A stretch of 25,152 nt of DNA from Haplomitrium mnioides (taxonomy: Eukaryota; Marchantiophyta; Haplomitriopsida; Calobryales): contig JBNGIS010020663.1 of assembly GCA_049999725.1 (NCBI GenBank), forward strand, positions 35,770-60,921, in the 5' to 3' direction. Both the position numbers and the translations under genes were made by a program. The stretch's first letter is position 1, and each line of letters begins with the position of its first letter. The notes beneath the pieces are model-generated. The model was not told the origin of the DNA and did not search any database. It saw only the letters and a list, made by a program, of their open reading frames with translations. Below are positions 1 to 10,432 of the stretch, piece after piece.

Positions 1-1540
1 TTCTCTCCTCGCTCGCCTTTTCGCAACAATCCTTGTCACGCAAAACACTGACAAATCACTATTTCATCCATCATTATTTCGCTTTATTGTTATTTCGCCA
101 ATCACTAGCCCATCGAACGCCTCGGTACATAACCTTCCTAACTAGGGCTCCTCACTTCGGAACCCCATACGGAACCAACTTATCCAAGGACTCCACTTTG
201 GATCCCCACACGGACACTCAACGGAACCCCCTTAATTGGGGTATCCCACCACGGAAGACGGATCGGAACTCCCTTAACCAGGGCTCCCCACAACGGAAGG
301 CGAGGCTCCGACGTCTTCTTTGGACCACGGACCCTTTGGACCTTCTTTCCGCTTGTTTTCAAAAATCATTCTTATTCCTTTAAAATTTATTTCCGCTTGA
401 TCGCGTTGCAGCTTGATCGATTTCCACCTTGTTCAAACACTCTTTGCATAGCAACATCTCATCGTCACTCACTTCCGTCGCTGGTCTGATCAACTTCTGC
501 TCAATTGACTTCCTTTTCATAAAATTTTCCGCATTGGGCTCTCACGCACAAATTTCCATTTCAGCTCCCAATCGTCATATACCTTCTTTCTGCCAAGAAT
601 CTTCTTCATACAAACCTTCTCGCTCTTCTTTCACTTCAATTGTTCACAATACAATTTCTCCCTTGCAGTTAATCACTTTCCGCAGGAGCATTTCCGCAGA
701 CCTCTTTCTTTATACTTACTTCAACACCGGTCTTCATCCCAAAAAATTTCGTCACCGTTCAGGGAAAAGAATTAAGCACCCTTCATCGTAGCATCCTTCG
801 TTCGTTATTAGAGAACTTCATCAACAAGACCGTCTTCTTAAACAATTCGTTGAACATTCCCTCTCAAGAATTCGCTTTGCAGATTTATTCCTTAAATTTT
901 ACAACATTCGATTCCTTCAGAAGCCTTCAACTCAGATCGATCCTACCTTTCATTCGTAGAGCTCCCATTCCATCGGAGATCCTCTATCCTTTGCAAATCA
1001 TTTCTTCCTTCGCACATCAACCGATCATCCTTCTCTCGCGAGCTTGTCAAACCCCATAGCTGTAGTTTGTCCCATAAGTCTTCTATCATAACTTAGAAAC
1101 AATATATAAGGATTTCACACTAACTTACTTTGGAGAGGCAGCCCTTCAAGGGGTAAGGCCACCGCTTAACTTCTTGCCCCTGGACGGACCTAGTTCAGGG
1201 CACCGACTTCCTTTGATACTCTTCACCTGGCTCTTGGGCAAGCTGTCCATCAACATATATAATAGAAATAGATAGGTAGATAGGGGCTGGCTGGCCCTCA
1301 ACAATTAGATTAGTTTTACAACACAAATTTTATTTTTTTCCCTTCACTTAAAAGGACATCAACTTCATTGTAGATCAGCCTTCTCTCTTTTGCCTACTTC
1401 ATCCCAAAATGTCCTATGATCTTTACATTTTACAACTTACACTCAAAACTGAAGCTTTACCACTTCCTTCTCACTCCATCGCACAGAAGAGAAGTCCTTC
1501 AAGCCATTTCTGACCTTCTGTCAGGAACTATGCTCTCACA
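1..1540 (-). repeat. 3' LTR of the gag-only element, partial
   Basis: This stretch aligns with 4953-6717 from its first base to 1540. Both copies end on the right with TGCTCTCACA, so the LTR begins TGTGAGAGCA on the minus strand. About 1.4-1.6 kb should lie left of the window. By eye the copies differ little at 841-1060 (about 3 per cent) and more at 1-150 (over 10 per cent), mostly by transitions. It lacks the 224-bp duplication seen in the 5' LTR. A TATA-like motif on the minus strand lies at 1254-1264. The longest open frames here (for example 33-383 on the plus strand) are antisense to the element and have no recognisable product. Confidence 0.85.
1254..1264 (-). promoter_or_regulatory. 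TATA-like motif in 3' LTR
   Basis: The minus strand reads TATTATATATG about 276 bases inside the LTR start. The same motif is kept at 6434-6444 in the other LTR. It is a candidate promoter element; if right, U3 is only about 0.3 kb and R-U5 would be unusually long. A second TATA-like string on the minus strand near 1100-1113 is changed in the other copy and is less likely. Confidence 0.4.
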
Positions 1541-1557
1541 TAGCCCCCTCCTCCATT
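1541..1557 (-). other. Polypurine tract next to 3' LTR
   Basis: The minus strand reads AATGGAGGAGGGGGCTA and touches the first TG of the 3' LTR at 1540. This is the expected place and composition for the plus-strand primer of reverse transcription. It is absent next to the 5' LTR at 6717, as expected, and this fixes the LTR boundary. Confidence 0.8.
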
Positions 1558-1709
1558 GCATAGTGTCCTCGCAACGTTCACAAATAATACCGCTTCACCC
1601 TTGATCCTTTAACTCTCGTTTCTAACACTTCCCCTATTAAAATTTCAACTCACTTATAAATCGTCAACGACGCCATCTTCTCGAAAAAGACTACCTCTTC
1701 CTCCTTTTG
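1558..1709 (-). other. Spacer between gag stop and polypurine tract
   Basis: About 150 bases of untranslated interior. It holds another purine-rich run on the minus strand (1693-1707) that could be mistaken for the polypurine tract but is not next to the LTR. No trace of pol is seen. Confidence 0.5.
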
Positions 1710-3368
1710 TCACATTGTCTTTGTCACCGGTGGGACCGAACATTCTGCTTCTATATGTCCATGTTTCTTACAGTTTCCACATAAAGGTACATATCCCACT
1801 TGCTTCCTTGCATGCGGACATGCATTAGCATAATGATCCGGTGCCCCATAATTATAACACAATACAAATCCCTTACCAACCTGTACTGGTATTAACTGAG
1901 TTCCTGGTGCTGCTGCTGGCACCATAGTTGGCTGAGTTGTTGGAACATATGATGTTCCAGACACTTGTTGATACTGGACCCTTTCCATTGGTCTTCCTCT
2001 ACCCTGGCCTACTGCACACACAGGGTACTACACTAACATAGGATCCATCATCTGAGGTTCTTCCTCAACCCAATACGGCGCTTGTACATACATCACAGTA
2101 GGCGGAGGATACTTACATTCTTGTTCCATGTGACCCTCTCTCTTACATCGGGTACACCAAACATTGCTTCTGAAAGGAGTTGTGGACCTTCTTTTTCTGG
2201 AGTTGGCAGCTTGCTTAATCACCATCTGCTCCATCTTCTTCATCAACTCGTTCATGTTCTTTTTACCCAGTCTATACTCTCCTTTCTTCGATCTTGATTT
2301 CTTCTTTTTGTCCTCTGAATCTGAAGAAGGCGATGACTCCTCCTCTGAATCTTAACTAGTGTTTTCTTGCACTTTCTTAGACTTCTTATTTTGTTTTTTC
2401 TTGCTTTCGTCTTCACTGCTACTGGACTGAGAATCTTTCAACTTCTCCCCCAATTCTACAGTCTCATACGTCTCCAAGGCTTTAATAGCTTCCTCCAAAG
2501 TAGTAGCCCATGGTTGTAATATATAACATCCTTCCTTCTTTGATAGGCCCTTCAGATACCACTCAAGGTCCACCATCGGGCTGTTCACAATGTCCTGCTT
2601 CTTCTGCATTGTCTTGAATCTTTGAGAGTAGTTCCTCACTGCTTCCTTTTTCTTTTTCTTGATCAAGGTTAGCTTGGTTAAAATCCTTGTTGAATATGAT
2701 GCCCCTCTGAACTCTGTCACAAGGGCTGTCTTCATATCTGCCCATGTACCAAAAACTGCTCCCATATTGTCATACCATTCTCTTGCCTTACTTGAAAACA
2801 AAGCATCAACCAGTCTCAATCGATCCACATCTGAATCTTCCTGATTAGACCTGCTAATACCTTCAAACCTTTTCACCCATGCGTCTACATCGTCTTTGGA
2901 TCTCACTTTGAAGATCTGGTATTTTAGCTTCGTTCGATAACCTCCTATAGGAGCTTGTTGTGCTATAGCTGATACCCAAGGAAACAGAGTCACAAGTGTC
3001 ACCCTTGTTCTCAAAACAACACTAGGTTGTGAAGCTCCACTATCTTTAATACTAGTAGGTGTGTCTGATTTCCTAGAAGAAGAAGAAGAAGCAGAAGAAG
3101 AAGAAGAAGCAGAAGTAGAAGAAGGTAGATTTAACTTTGGGAATGATGTTAACCCAATAATGCCTCCAGAAGTAGTAATATCAGTCCATTGAAACTGAGC
3201 TAAGGGCGACTGAAGCCCAGGAGGTTGAGCTCCCCCCTCTGTAGGTTCCTTTCCGCTACTTGCAGCTTTCACTTCTTTAGACTTCAACTTAGACTCCTCC
3301 CATCTCTCCAGTCTTTCTTCTCTCTCTTTTCTCTATCTCTTCTTGTCTTCTTCTGAGATTTCATGCAT
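1710..3368 (-). pseudogene. gag: gag polyprotein (capsid plus nucleocapsid), three in-frame stops
   Basis: Structural protein that would form the particle and package the RNA. From an ATG at 3368 one frame runs 552 codons to TGA at 1712, broken by TAG at codon 12 (3335-3333), TAA at codon 339 (2354-2352) and TAG at codon 447 (2030-2028), with no frameshift. The N-terminus is strongly charged (REKREERLERWEESK), probably a coiled coil. A Ser/Ala-rich linker follows, coded by a GAA/GCA trinucleotide tract at 3079-3120. A Retrotrans_gag-type capsid domain spans about residues 150-280 (for example DDVDAWVKRFEG, SSKAREWYDNM, YSQRFKTMQ). A Lys/Ser/Glu-rich acidic segment leads to three CX2CX4HX4C knuckles near 405-418, 504-517 and 530-543. 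The middle knuckle reads CYNYG, its second Cys changed to Tyr. Being open past each stop suggests loss of function by point mutation. Confidence 0.85.
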
Positions 3369-3547
3369 TCACATCTTCTTTTCTGTATTTCTACCCCACA
3401 AAATAGAAAAATACATAACACAAAAGAAAAAAACAAACTTCCACAACAGAATGTTAAGAACAAAATTTAATAGTCGCAAGTAAAATAGGTTCCCAACATT
3501 ACTGACAACACTATACAAACTTTTAAGAGCAAACACTAGAAATTAGA
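3369..3547 (-). other. Untranslated leader of the gag-only element
   Basis: About 180 bases between the primer binding site and the gag ATG. It is AT-rich with no open frame of note. The packaging signal would be expected here but cannot be recognised. Confidence 0.5.
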
Positions 3548-3565
3548 TCCCCAACAATGGTGCCA
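3548..3565 (-). other. Primer binding site
   Basis: The minus strand reads TGGCACCATTGTTGGGGA, ten bases after the end of the 5' LTR. It matches the primer site typical of Athila/Tat-group Ty3 elements (TGGCGCCGTTGCCGGGGA, usually ascribed to tRNA-Asp) at 14 of 18 positions. All four differences are transitions of the kind left by deamination of methylated cytosine. The family consensus is from memory; the position next to a TG...CA LTR is seen directly. Confidence 0.7.
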
Positions 3566-5283
3566 AGAAATCACATGTCGTAGCATAGCAGTGGCACTCC
3601 AACCCCAAAAAGAACAACCTGAGATTGAACCACGCAAGATCTATATAGAAATCTGCTCTTAATTCACATTTACCAACTTTCTAGATTCTTTAAAGAGTTC
3701 TGAAACTGCACTCTATCAGTTTAGAGATGGATCTCTCTCCACTCTAGGTCTGACAACCTTTTCTCCACCAAACCATACACACAAACCACTTCTACTACTC
3801 AATATAATAGAACAAAAGCCAAGAATTACTCAAACTGTATGACTAACATTTCTAAGATAAGAAAGTTGCTGCACAAGCTGATTTTAAACTTGAGCTGTAT
3901 CAGAGAAGTTTCCAAGCAACTAATTACCCAACTTGCTTGAAACTCTCAAACCAACACTCTAGTGCCTACCTTCATTACAACATCTCACTTCCCTCAAACT
4001 AGATACTCAGGCCACTCCAACCCAATATATCCTAGAGCTTGATGCTAAGAACTCAGCTATGGAACGACCCTCATGATCTCACATCCACTTGTTGTTCCTC
4101 CAACCACCCACTACTCTGTTTGTTTGTGAAATGCCCACCTATTCTATAGGCACGCACAAATCTTGAGCACTCCTTGCTCTACTGCAACCCACCAACCAGT
4201 ATCCACTAACTAGAGAATCATAGAAGGTTCTCTCTTTAAGAATTTAACAAACACAGAACAGAATAGAACTTAAAGAAGAATTGATTTACCACTGAACCTC
4301 CTACAAATCACAATCTGGAACTCAGAATCTAGACCCACCAGCAGAACACACTCATGTACCCCCTAACATGCACTTCTCTAATGCAATCTGACTAACTTCT
4401 TCAATTGCAAACCTCCAAAACATCCACCAACCAAATCTAACTCCAAATCCTTATTCCTTCATCAAAACTGCTCCTCATGAATATGCAATCAACAACCATG
4501 AGCAGGGGACCTGACATACAGAAATCTCATAAATTTTACTTGAAGCACACATGTACAATGAGACAACCAACAGAACAGGAACTCGCCAACAGGCTTGTAC
4601 CCCTTGTCTTGCTCAACTAACAATAGCAGTCCTAATAGTTCCAAATCAACTAACTTGCTTCTCTACACACTAACTTTTTCATACTATGTTTTCAATAAGA
4701 ACTAACAACTTATATGTTGTTCTTAAGCTAAACAACTCGCTTACACTAATTTACACGGACTTAGCTCACCATAAGAATGAATTACTAGCAATTGTTCTTA
4801 TGTTAATTTTCGAACTTTCACTAACTCTTCTGTTTCCTCTCCCTTCAATTTCAAACTTTTCAAATTCCTCCAAGTAGTTGTTTCACCCTTTCAAACTTTT
4901 AGTTCGACTTCCACACCAAAACTACGACAAATCACCGATTTTCCATTCAAACTTCTCTCCTCGCTTGCATTTTCACAACAATCCTTGTCGCGTAAAACAC
5001 CAACAAGTCACCATTTCATCCATCTCTGTTTCGCTTTATCACTATTTCACCAATCACTAGCCCATCGAACGCCTCGGAATGTAACCTTCCTAACTAGGGC
5101 TCCTCACTTCGGAACCCCACATGGAACCAACTTATCCGGGGACTCTACTTCGGATCCGCACACGAACACTCAATGGAACCCGCTTAATCGGGGTATCCCA
5201 CCACGGAAGACGGATCGGAACCCTCTTAACCGGGGCTCCTCACAACAAAAGGCGAGGTTTCGACGTCTTTTTTGGACCACAGA

Positions 5284-5731
5284 CCCTTCAGACCTTCTTT
5301 CCGCTAATTTTCAAAAATCATTCATATTCCTTTAAAATTTATTTCCACCTGATCGCGCAGCAGGTTGATCGATTTCCACCTTATTCGAACACTCTTTGCA
5401 TAACAACATCTCATCGTCACTCGCTTTCGTCGCTAGTCTGATCGATTTCTGCTCAATTGACTTTCTTTTCATAAAATTTTCCGCATTAGGCTCTCACGCA
5501 TAGCAAACCATTTGGACCTTCTTTCTGCTCATTTTCAAAAATCATTCTTTATTCCTTTAAATTTTATTTCCACCTGATCGCGCAACAGTTTGATCGATTT
5601 CCACCTTATTCAAGCACTCTTTGCATAGCAACATCTCATCGTCACTCGCTTCTGTCGCTGGTCTGATCGATTTCTGCTCAATTGACTTCCTTTTCATAAA
5701 ATTTTCCGCATCGGGCTCTCACGCCTAGATT
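5284..5731 (-). repeat. 224-bp tandem duplication inside the 5' LTR
   Basis: 5284-5507 and 5508-5731 are near-identical (both run from a GGACCTTCTTT-like start through a Sau3A-rich middle to GGCTCTCACGC). The 3' LTR has this segment once, which accounts for the difference in spacing between the left and right homologous points of the two LTRs (4952 against 5177). The duplication therefore arose after insertion, or in only one LTR. Confidence 0.8.
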
Positions 5732-6433
5732 TCCATTTTAGCTCCCCATCATCTCATACCTTCTTTTTACCAAGAATCTTCTTCATATGAACCTTCTCGC
5801 TCTTCTTTCACTTCAATTCCTTCACAATACAATTTCTCCCTTGCAGTTAGTCACTTTATGTAGGAGCATTTCCGCAGACCGCTTTCTTTATACTTACTTC
5901 AACACCGGTCTTCATCCCAAAAAAATTTCGTCACCGTTCAGGGAAAAGAATTAAGCTCCCTTCATCGTAACATCCTTCATTCGTCATTAGAGAACTTCAT
6001 CAAGAGGACCATCTTCTTAAACAATTCGTTGAACATTCCCTCTCAAGAATTCGCTTTGCAGATTTATTCCTTAAATTTTACAACATTCGATTCTTTCAGA
6101 AGCCTTCAACACAGATCGATCCTACCTTTCATTCGTAGAGCTCCCATTCCATCGGAGATCCTCTATCCTTTGCAAATCATTTCTTCCTTCGCACATCAAC
6201 CGATCATCCTTCTCCCGCGAGCTCGTTAAACCCCGTAGCTGCATTTTGTCCCATAAGTCTTCTGTCATAACTTAGAAACAATATGTAAGGATTTTGCACT
6301 AACTTACTTTTGAGAGGCAGCCCCACAGGGGTGTAAGGCCACTGCTTAACTTCCTGCCCCTAGACGGACCTAGTTCAGAGCAGTGGCTTCCTTTGATACT
6401 CTTTACCTTGCTCTTGGGCAAGCTGTCCATCAA

Positions 6434-6444
6434 CATATATAATA
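6434..6444 (-). promoter_or_regulatory. TATA-like motif in 5' LTR
   Basis: TATTATATATG on the minus strand, 273 bases inside the LTR and identical in the other LTR at 1254-1264. Candidate promoter of the element; no start site can be shown from sequence alone. Confidence 0.4.
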
Positions 6445-6717
6445 GAAATAGATAGGTAGATAGGCTGGCCCTCAACAATTAGATTAGTTGTACAACACAA
6501 ATTTTTTTATTTTTTTTCCTTTACTGAAAAAGACATCAACTTCCTTGTAGATCAGCCTTCTCTCTTTTGCTTACTTCATCCCAAAATGTCCTCTGATCTT
6601 TACATTTTACAACTTACACTCAAAACTAAAGCTTTACCACTTCCTTCTCACTCCACCGCATAGAAGAGAAGTCCTTCAAGTCGTTTTTGATCTTCTGTCA
6701 AGAATTATGCTCTCACA

Positions 6718-7165
6718 AACACAACACAAGATTTGTGGAAGGGGAAAGTCAGAAGGGCAAAGGCGGAAAGGATCCATGGGATCCGAAGTATCGGAAGGAC
6801 TCGTGGCGAGTGGAGGTGCATAGCGGAAGTTTACACTAAAAGAGTCAGAAGTTCGGATTTGAAAGAGATCATGATCTAAGTCCGAAGAAGGAAAATTCCA
6901 AAGTCCAAAGGAACCAACAGAACGACGGTCCAACTTCCTAGTTGAAAACGGCGTCGGACGGCGAGGTTCCGAAGGGTACGATTGTTGCGGTTTGGAGGAA
7001 AGTGAAAAGAGACGTTAGCAATATTGTCGGGTAGCAGTTCAGTCAACGTACGGCGGAAGGACGAGAAAGGACGAGTCGGTCAAGCTTCCAAGTTGACTGC
7101 GACGTTGGACGGCTGGCAGAATCGAGTCAGAAGAAGAGCTTCAGAGGTGTTATTTGGAGTTAGAA
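6718..7165. repeat. GC-rich repeat-family fragment flanking the element
   Basis: GC-rich DNA beginning at the end of the 5' LTR. It contains two single copies of the motif that is tandem at 9275-10290: a CCAACTTCCNAGTTG-like dyad followed by GCGTCGGACGGCG, at about 6920-6965 and 7080-7115. GGATCC/CGGAAG motifs at 6760-6800 also fit the family. It suggests the gag-only element inserted into older DNA of this family. No coding frame is credible. Confidence 0.5.
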
Positions 7166-9000
7166 GTAGAACTTTGGAATGGGTTATTTGACTTGTTTAG
7201 ATCCGATATTTAATTTTGGAATTCGATTTGGAGCATGCTAACTTCGATTAGGAACCTTGAATTATCTTGGTTGCGGAAAGTGAATATTTTTCTGAGAAAA
7301 AAGACCTTTTTGTCACAAAATCCCTGTCCTCCCCGAGTAAAAAAACCCAGAGAAGGGTAAATCTCACATTGTCGGGATTCCCCAGTTACTACACTAGAGT
7401 TTGTGCAAACAAACATATTTCAAAATAGTTTCTTGTGATGTGTATTTCAACTTTTGGGCTTAGAATTGTAATCAATGATAAATGCAATTTTTTGGTGAAA
7501 ACTTACCATAATTTTTATACTTTTCATCAAATTCAAGTTTTCTAATATTTTCATAAAAAGTAATGATATTGATTGATTTTGCATAACCGAATTGACTCTC
7601 ACTCTATCATGCTTATTGAAACGACCAAAAACAAATCCAAAAGACTCATGTACTTTGTTTTTAAAAAATAACCTCATTTTTTATATTTTTTGAATTAAAA
7701 AATCACAATTTTTCTCAAAAAAAAAGTTCATGTTTTGAGTAGCCTGCTGTTGGTTCAAAGTAGCGGCTGTTCTTGGACTCTTATTATCTATTTTTCTCTA
7801 TTAATCTTTCTTCATTGTCTTTCTTCTACTTTTGTAAATTTCCCAGATTCGGTTCTAGCCCGAGAGTATTGCTTCTTTCCTTTTTTTTGCAAGGGATGCT
7901 CACAACTTAGACTGGAGGATATGTTACAACCAAAGATGGAGTTCAAAATGACTTGCATCAACTTGACTTTGACTTGGAAATGACTTCCAAAAGCAACACC
8001 GACACGAGAGTGAATATACTAACAAACTATGAGCATTTCTATTTAGTAGAATTTTATAATACATATTTAGTAGATTTAGAATTTCAACATCTTTTAAACT
8101 AGGTAGATAGTAAAAGGATAAGATCAATAGAAGGCATATAGTTGAAACTCTCAAGTGACACTTAGAAGATAAAAAACAAAGAAAGCTATTGAAAAAAGAT
8201 ACATGTTTTCTAAAGGGGAAAGTCTTTACGTTGTTTTTATGTAAAGTCAAGTTATTGTTTATATTCATGTTTCCGATATGTTATATTAAGTTGGACCAAA
8301 GTTAAAGCAAGTAGTGGATATAAAACGAGGAACAAAGAGAACCAAAAATTTCTCTTTGCTCTCTCTAGCTCTATGCAATCTTATTTTTTCTCTCTCAAAG
8401 CCCACCATTTTGAAGCTATCATGCTTTGACCTTTCTTTGTTTGACTATGGAAATTCTCTCACTGCTTCTTAGTTGCGTCATTCTACAGTTGAGATGAGAA
8501 GAAAGACTATGATGTTAATTATGGAGATAATGGTGGAATGATCTAAATAAGGACATGGAAAGATCGGGTAGAAGCATTGAGAATAACCAGTACCAAACCA
8601 AAAATGTAAGTATAATTGATATTGGTGATTACTCAAGAGGCTAATTAGAAGATGGAGTGTGATTGCAAGGCTGTTCATTAGGTGTCAGCCGGTGAAATAA
8701 GGTACTATGGAAGAATCGTTGGAATCAGAGGTGACATTGAAGCAATTCTCCTCTTGTAAGTGTTAAGGTACCCCGGAAGCAGTGGATTGACTCATATAAG
8801 TAAGAACGAGCAGATTGCCTGGATCCAAGGAGTGGAATTGGGCTGTGGTGGGGAAGGAAGAGAGGCCGACAGAAGAAGGGCTTGTGAGATTGCTTTGCAA
8901 TTGGAAGGGAAGCTATGTCAGCCAGCAAATGGGGACACCACTAAAAATTGAAGGAAGTGGAAGAAATCTTGCAAGCCTCATAGAAATGCAGAAATTAGGG
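7166..9000. other. AT-rich stretch without recognisable gene
   Basis: Read on both strands; the open frames (up to 114 codons) show no domain, no biased composition and no continuity across stops. A TATAAAAC string at 8319-8326, followed by a CT-rich leader-like run (8345-8400), could be a promoter remnant. From about 8700 the base composition rises towards that of the GC-rich block to the right. Confidence 0.4.
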
Positions 9001-9205
9001 CCAGTGTAGGAACGAACGGAACACTTGCCAGAGGTAATAAGCAGAGAAGTGGAGAAGGATCGGGGATCAGACAAGGTGGACCAGGGGCGCGGGATGGAAA
9101 TTGAAGGTCGACGGCAGATGGAAAGGACCGCAATATCGGAGGAGAGGGAGGACAAAGTATGTTTTGAAGGAATGCGCGGAAGGAGTTCGTCCCTTACAGG
9201 AAAAT

Positions 9206-9268
9206 TTGGATCCGCAAAGTTCTTCAAATTCGAATCCGCGAAGTCCTTCGGATTCGGATCCGTAAAGT
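9206..9268 (+). repeat. 24-bp minisatellite, left flank of the 155-bp array
   Basis: Two full 24-bp units and a partial third, each GGATCCGCAAAG-like followed by TTCTTCNNATTC-like. The same unit type recurs on the other side of the 155-bp array at 10312-10432. Confidence 0.7.
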
Positions 9269-9274
9269 ACGTCG

Positions 9275-10300
9275 GTCAACTTCGGAACTCAGGTCAGCGT
9301 GGCAGTTCAACTTCCAGTTGGAAGGCGGTGTCGGACGGCGCCCTGAGGAGCCAAGTCAATTGCGAGTCTAGAAGTTTCGAGGTTTCTTTTAGACTCCCTA
9401 TCCGAAGAATACTTTGGAATTTCTCCGCAGTCAACTTCAAAACTCAGGTCAGTACGGCGGTCCAACTTCCAGTTGGAAGACAACGTCGGACGGCGCCCTG
9501 AGGAGCCAAGTCAACTGCGGGCCCAGAGGTTGCGAGGTTTTGTTTGGACTCCCTGTCCAAGGAATACTTCGGAATCTCTCCGCGGTCAACTTCGAAACTC
9601 AGGTCAGTGCGGCGGTCCAACTTCTAGTTGGAAGACAGCATTGGACGGTGCATTGAGGAGCCAAGTAAACTACAGGCCCAGAGGTTACAAGGTTTCCTTC
9701 AGACTCCCTATCCGAGGAATACTTTGGAACTTCTTTGCGGTCAACTTCGGAACTCAGGTTAGCACGACGGTCCAACTTCCAGGTTGAAAGCGGCGTCGGA
9801 TGGCGGTAGTGTTGAAAAGTCAACTTTGGACTCAAGAGTCTGAGGGGTTCTTTGGACTCACATGTCCGAGGGATCCTTCGGATTAGGGCCCGTGGTCAAC
9901 TATAGATCCAGGTCAGCGGTGGCGGTCCAACTTTCAGGTTGAAGGTGGCATCGGACGGCGGCAACGTTGAAAAGTCAACTTTGGACTCAGAAGTCCAAGG
10001 GGTTTTTCGGACTCATCTGTCCAAGGGATCCTTTGGATCAGAGTCCACGGTCAACTACGGATCCAGGTTAGTGGTGGCGGTCCAACTTCCAGGTTGAAGG
10101 CAGTGTCGAACAGCGTCAACGTTGAAAAGTCAACTTCAGACTTAGGAGTCCGAGGGGTTCTTCAGACTCACCTGTCCGATGGATCCTTTGGATTAGAGTC
10201 TGCAGTCAACTACGGATCCAGGTTAGTGGTGGCAGTCCAACTTCCAGGTTGAAAGCGACATCGGGCGGCGGCAGCGGAAGAAAGCCATCGTCGGAGTCTG
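9275..10300 (+). repeat. 155-bp tandem array, six full units and a partial seventh
   Basis: The anchor GTCAAC starts at 9275, 9430, 9585, 9740, 9895, 10050 and 10205, exactly 155 bases apart each time. Each unit carries in order GTCAACTnCGGA, AGGTCAGCG, a dyad such as CCAACTTCCAGTTGG or CCAACTTCCAGGTTG, then GTCGGACGGCG. It ends in GGACTC...GTCC half-units that look like the flanking 24-bp repeat. Units 1-3 share GCCCTGAGGAGCCAAGTCAA, while units 4-6 have a GTTGAAAAGTCAACTT variant instead, so there are two subfamilies. 155 is not a multiple of three and the frames carry no recognisable protein, so this is satellite-like DNA rather than coding. Confidence 0.9.
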
Positions 10301-10311
10301 CGATTCCGTGG

Positions 10312-10432
10312 GATTCTTCGGATTCGGTTTCGTGGAATGCTTCAGACTCGGTTCCGCGGGATTCTTCGGACTTGGTTCCGCAAAATTCTTTGGACTCGGT
10401 TCCACGGAATTCTTTGGACACTCAGTCCACGG
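10312..10432 (+). repeat. 24-bp minisatellite, right flank of the 155-bp array
   Basis: Five units starting at 10312, 10336, 10360, 10384 and 10408 (the last 25 bp), of the form GATTCTTCGGACTCGG then TTCCGCGG. Frames crossing it give octapeptide repeats rich in Ser and Asp on the plus strand (DSSDSVPR-like), but there is no start, domain or continuation that supports a gene. Confidence 0.85.

Larger units (their letters stand above)
1..6717 (-). mobile_element. Non-autonomous gag-only LTR retrotransposon (TR-GAG type), 3' LTR cut by window edge
   Basis: A Ty3-type element lying on the minus strand. Two direct copies of one long sequence (1-1540 and about 4953-6717, with matching right ends at the same ten bases) flank a 2.0 kb interior. 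The interior has, in minus-strand order, a primer binding site, a leader, one gag frame and a polypurine tract. There is no room for pol: gag ends 169 bases before the 3' LTR. The LTRs (about 3.1 kb) are longer than the interior (2035 bp). The gag-only layout is known from plants as TR-GAG; such elements depend on enzymes from a related full element. Gag stops and LTR divergence show that this copy is dead. The target-site duplication cannot be tested because the left end is outside the window; the bases after the right end are AACAC. Confidence 0.8.
3576..6717 (-). repeat. 5' LTR of the gag-only element, about 3.1 kb
   Basis: On the minus strand it starts TGTGAGAGCA at 6717 and ends ACGACA at 3576, giving TGT...ACA ends. 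The right boundary is shown by the end of homology with 1-1540. The left boundary is inferred from the TG and the primer site, because the matching part of the 3' LTR is off the window. 3576-4950 is AT-rich with many short C runs and no frame of note. 5040-5290 holds a degenerate array of imperfect palindromes around CCCTTAAnnGGG with CGGAA and GGATC motifs. 5284-5731 is a tandem duplication. A 116-codon plus-strand frame at 4985-5335 repeats the one at 33-383 only because the LTR is repeated. Confidence 0.75.

Noticed and set aside
33-383. 116-codon plus-strand frame, repeated as 4985-5335
   Set aside because: It is antisense within both LTR copies and is kept only because the LTR is duplicated. 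Composition follows the palindromic repeats and no domain is seen.
1693-1707. Purine-rich minus-strand run as polypurine tract
   Set aside because: It is about 150 bases from the LTR boundary; the run at 1541-1557 touches the LTR and fits better.
4985-5335. Second copy of the 116-codon frame
   Set aside because: Same reason: an LTR shadow with many replacement differences and no sign of purifying selection.
8319-8326. TATAAAAC as promoter of a host gene
   Set aside because: No coding frame of substance follows within several hundred bases; mentioned only as a possible remnant.
9025-9501. 158-codon plus-strand frame
   Set aside because: It crosses the 24-bp and 155-bp repeats and enters each 155-bp unit in a different phase, so it is a chance frame.
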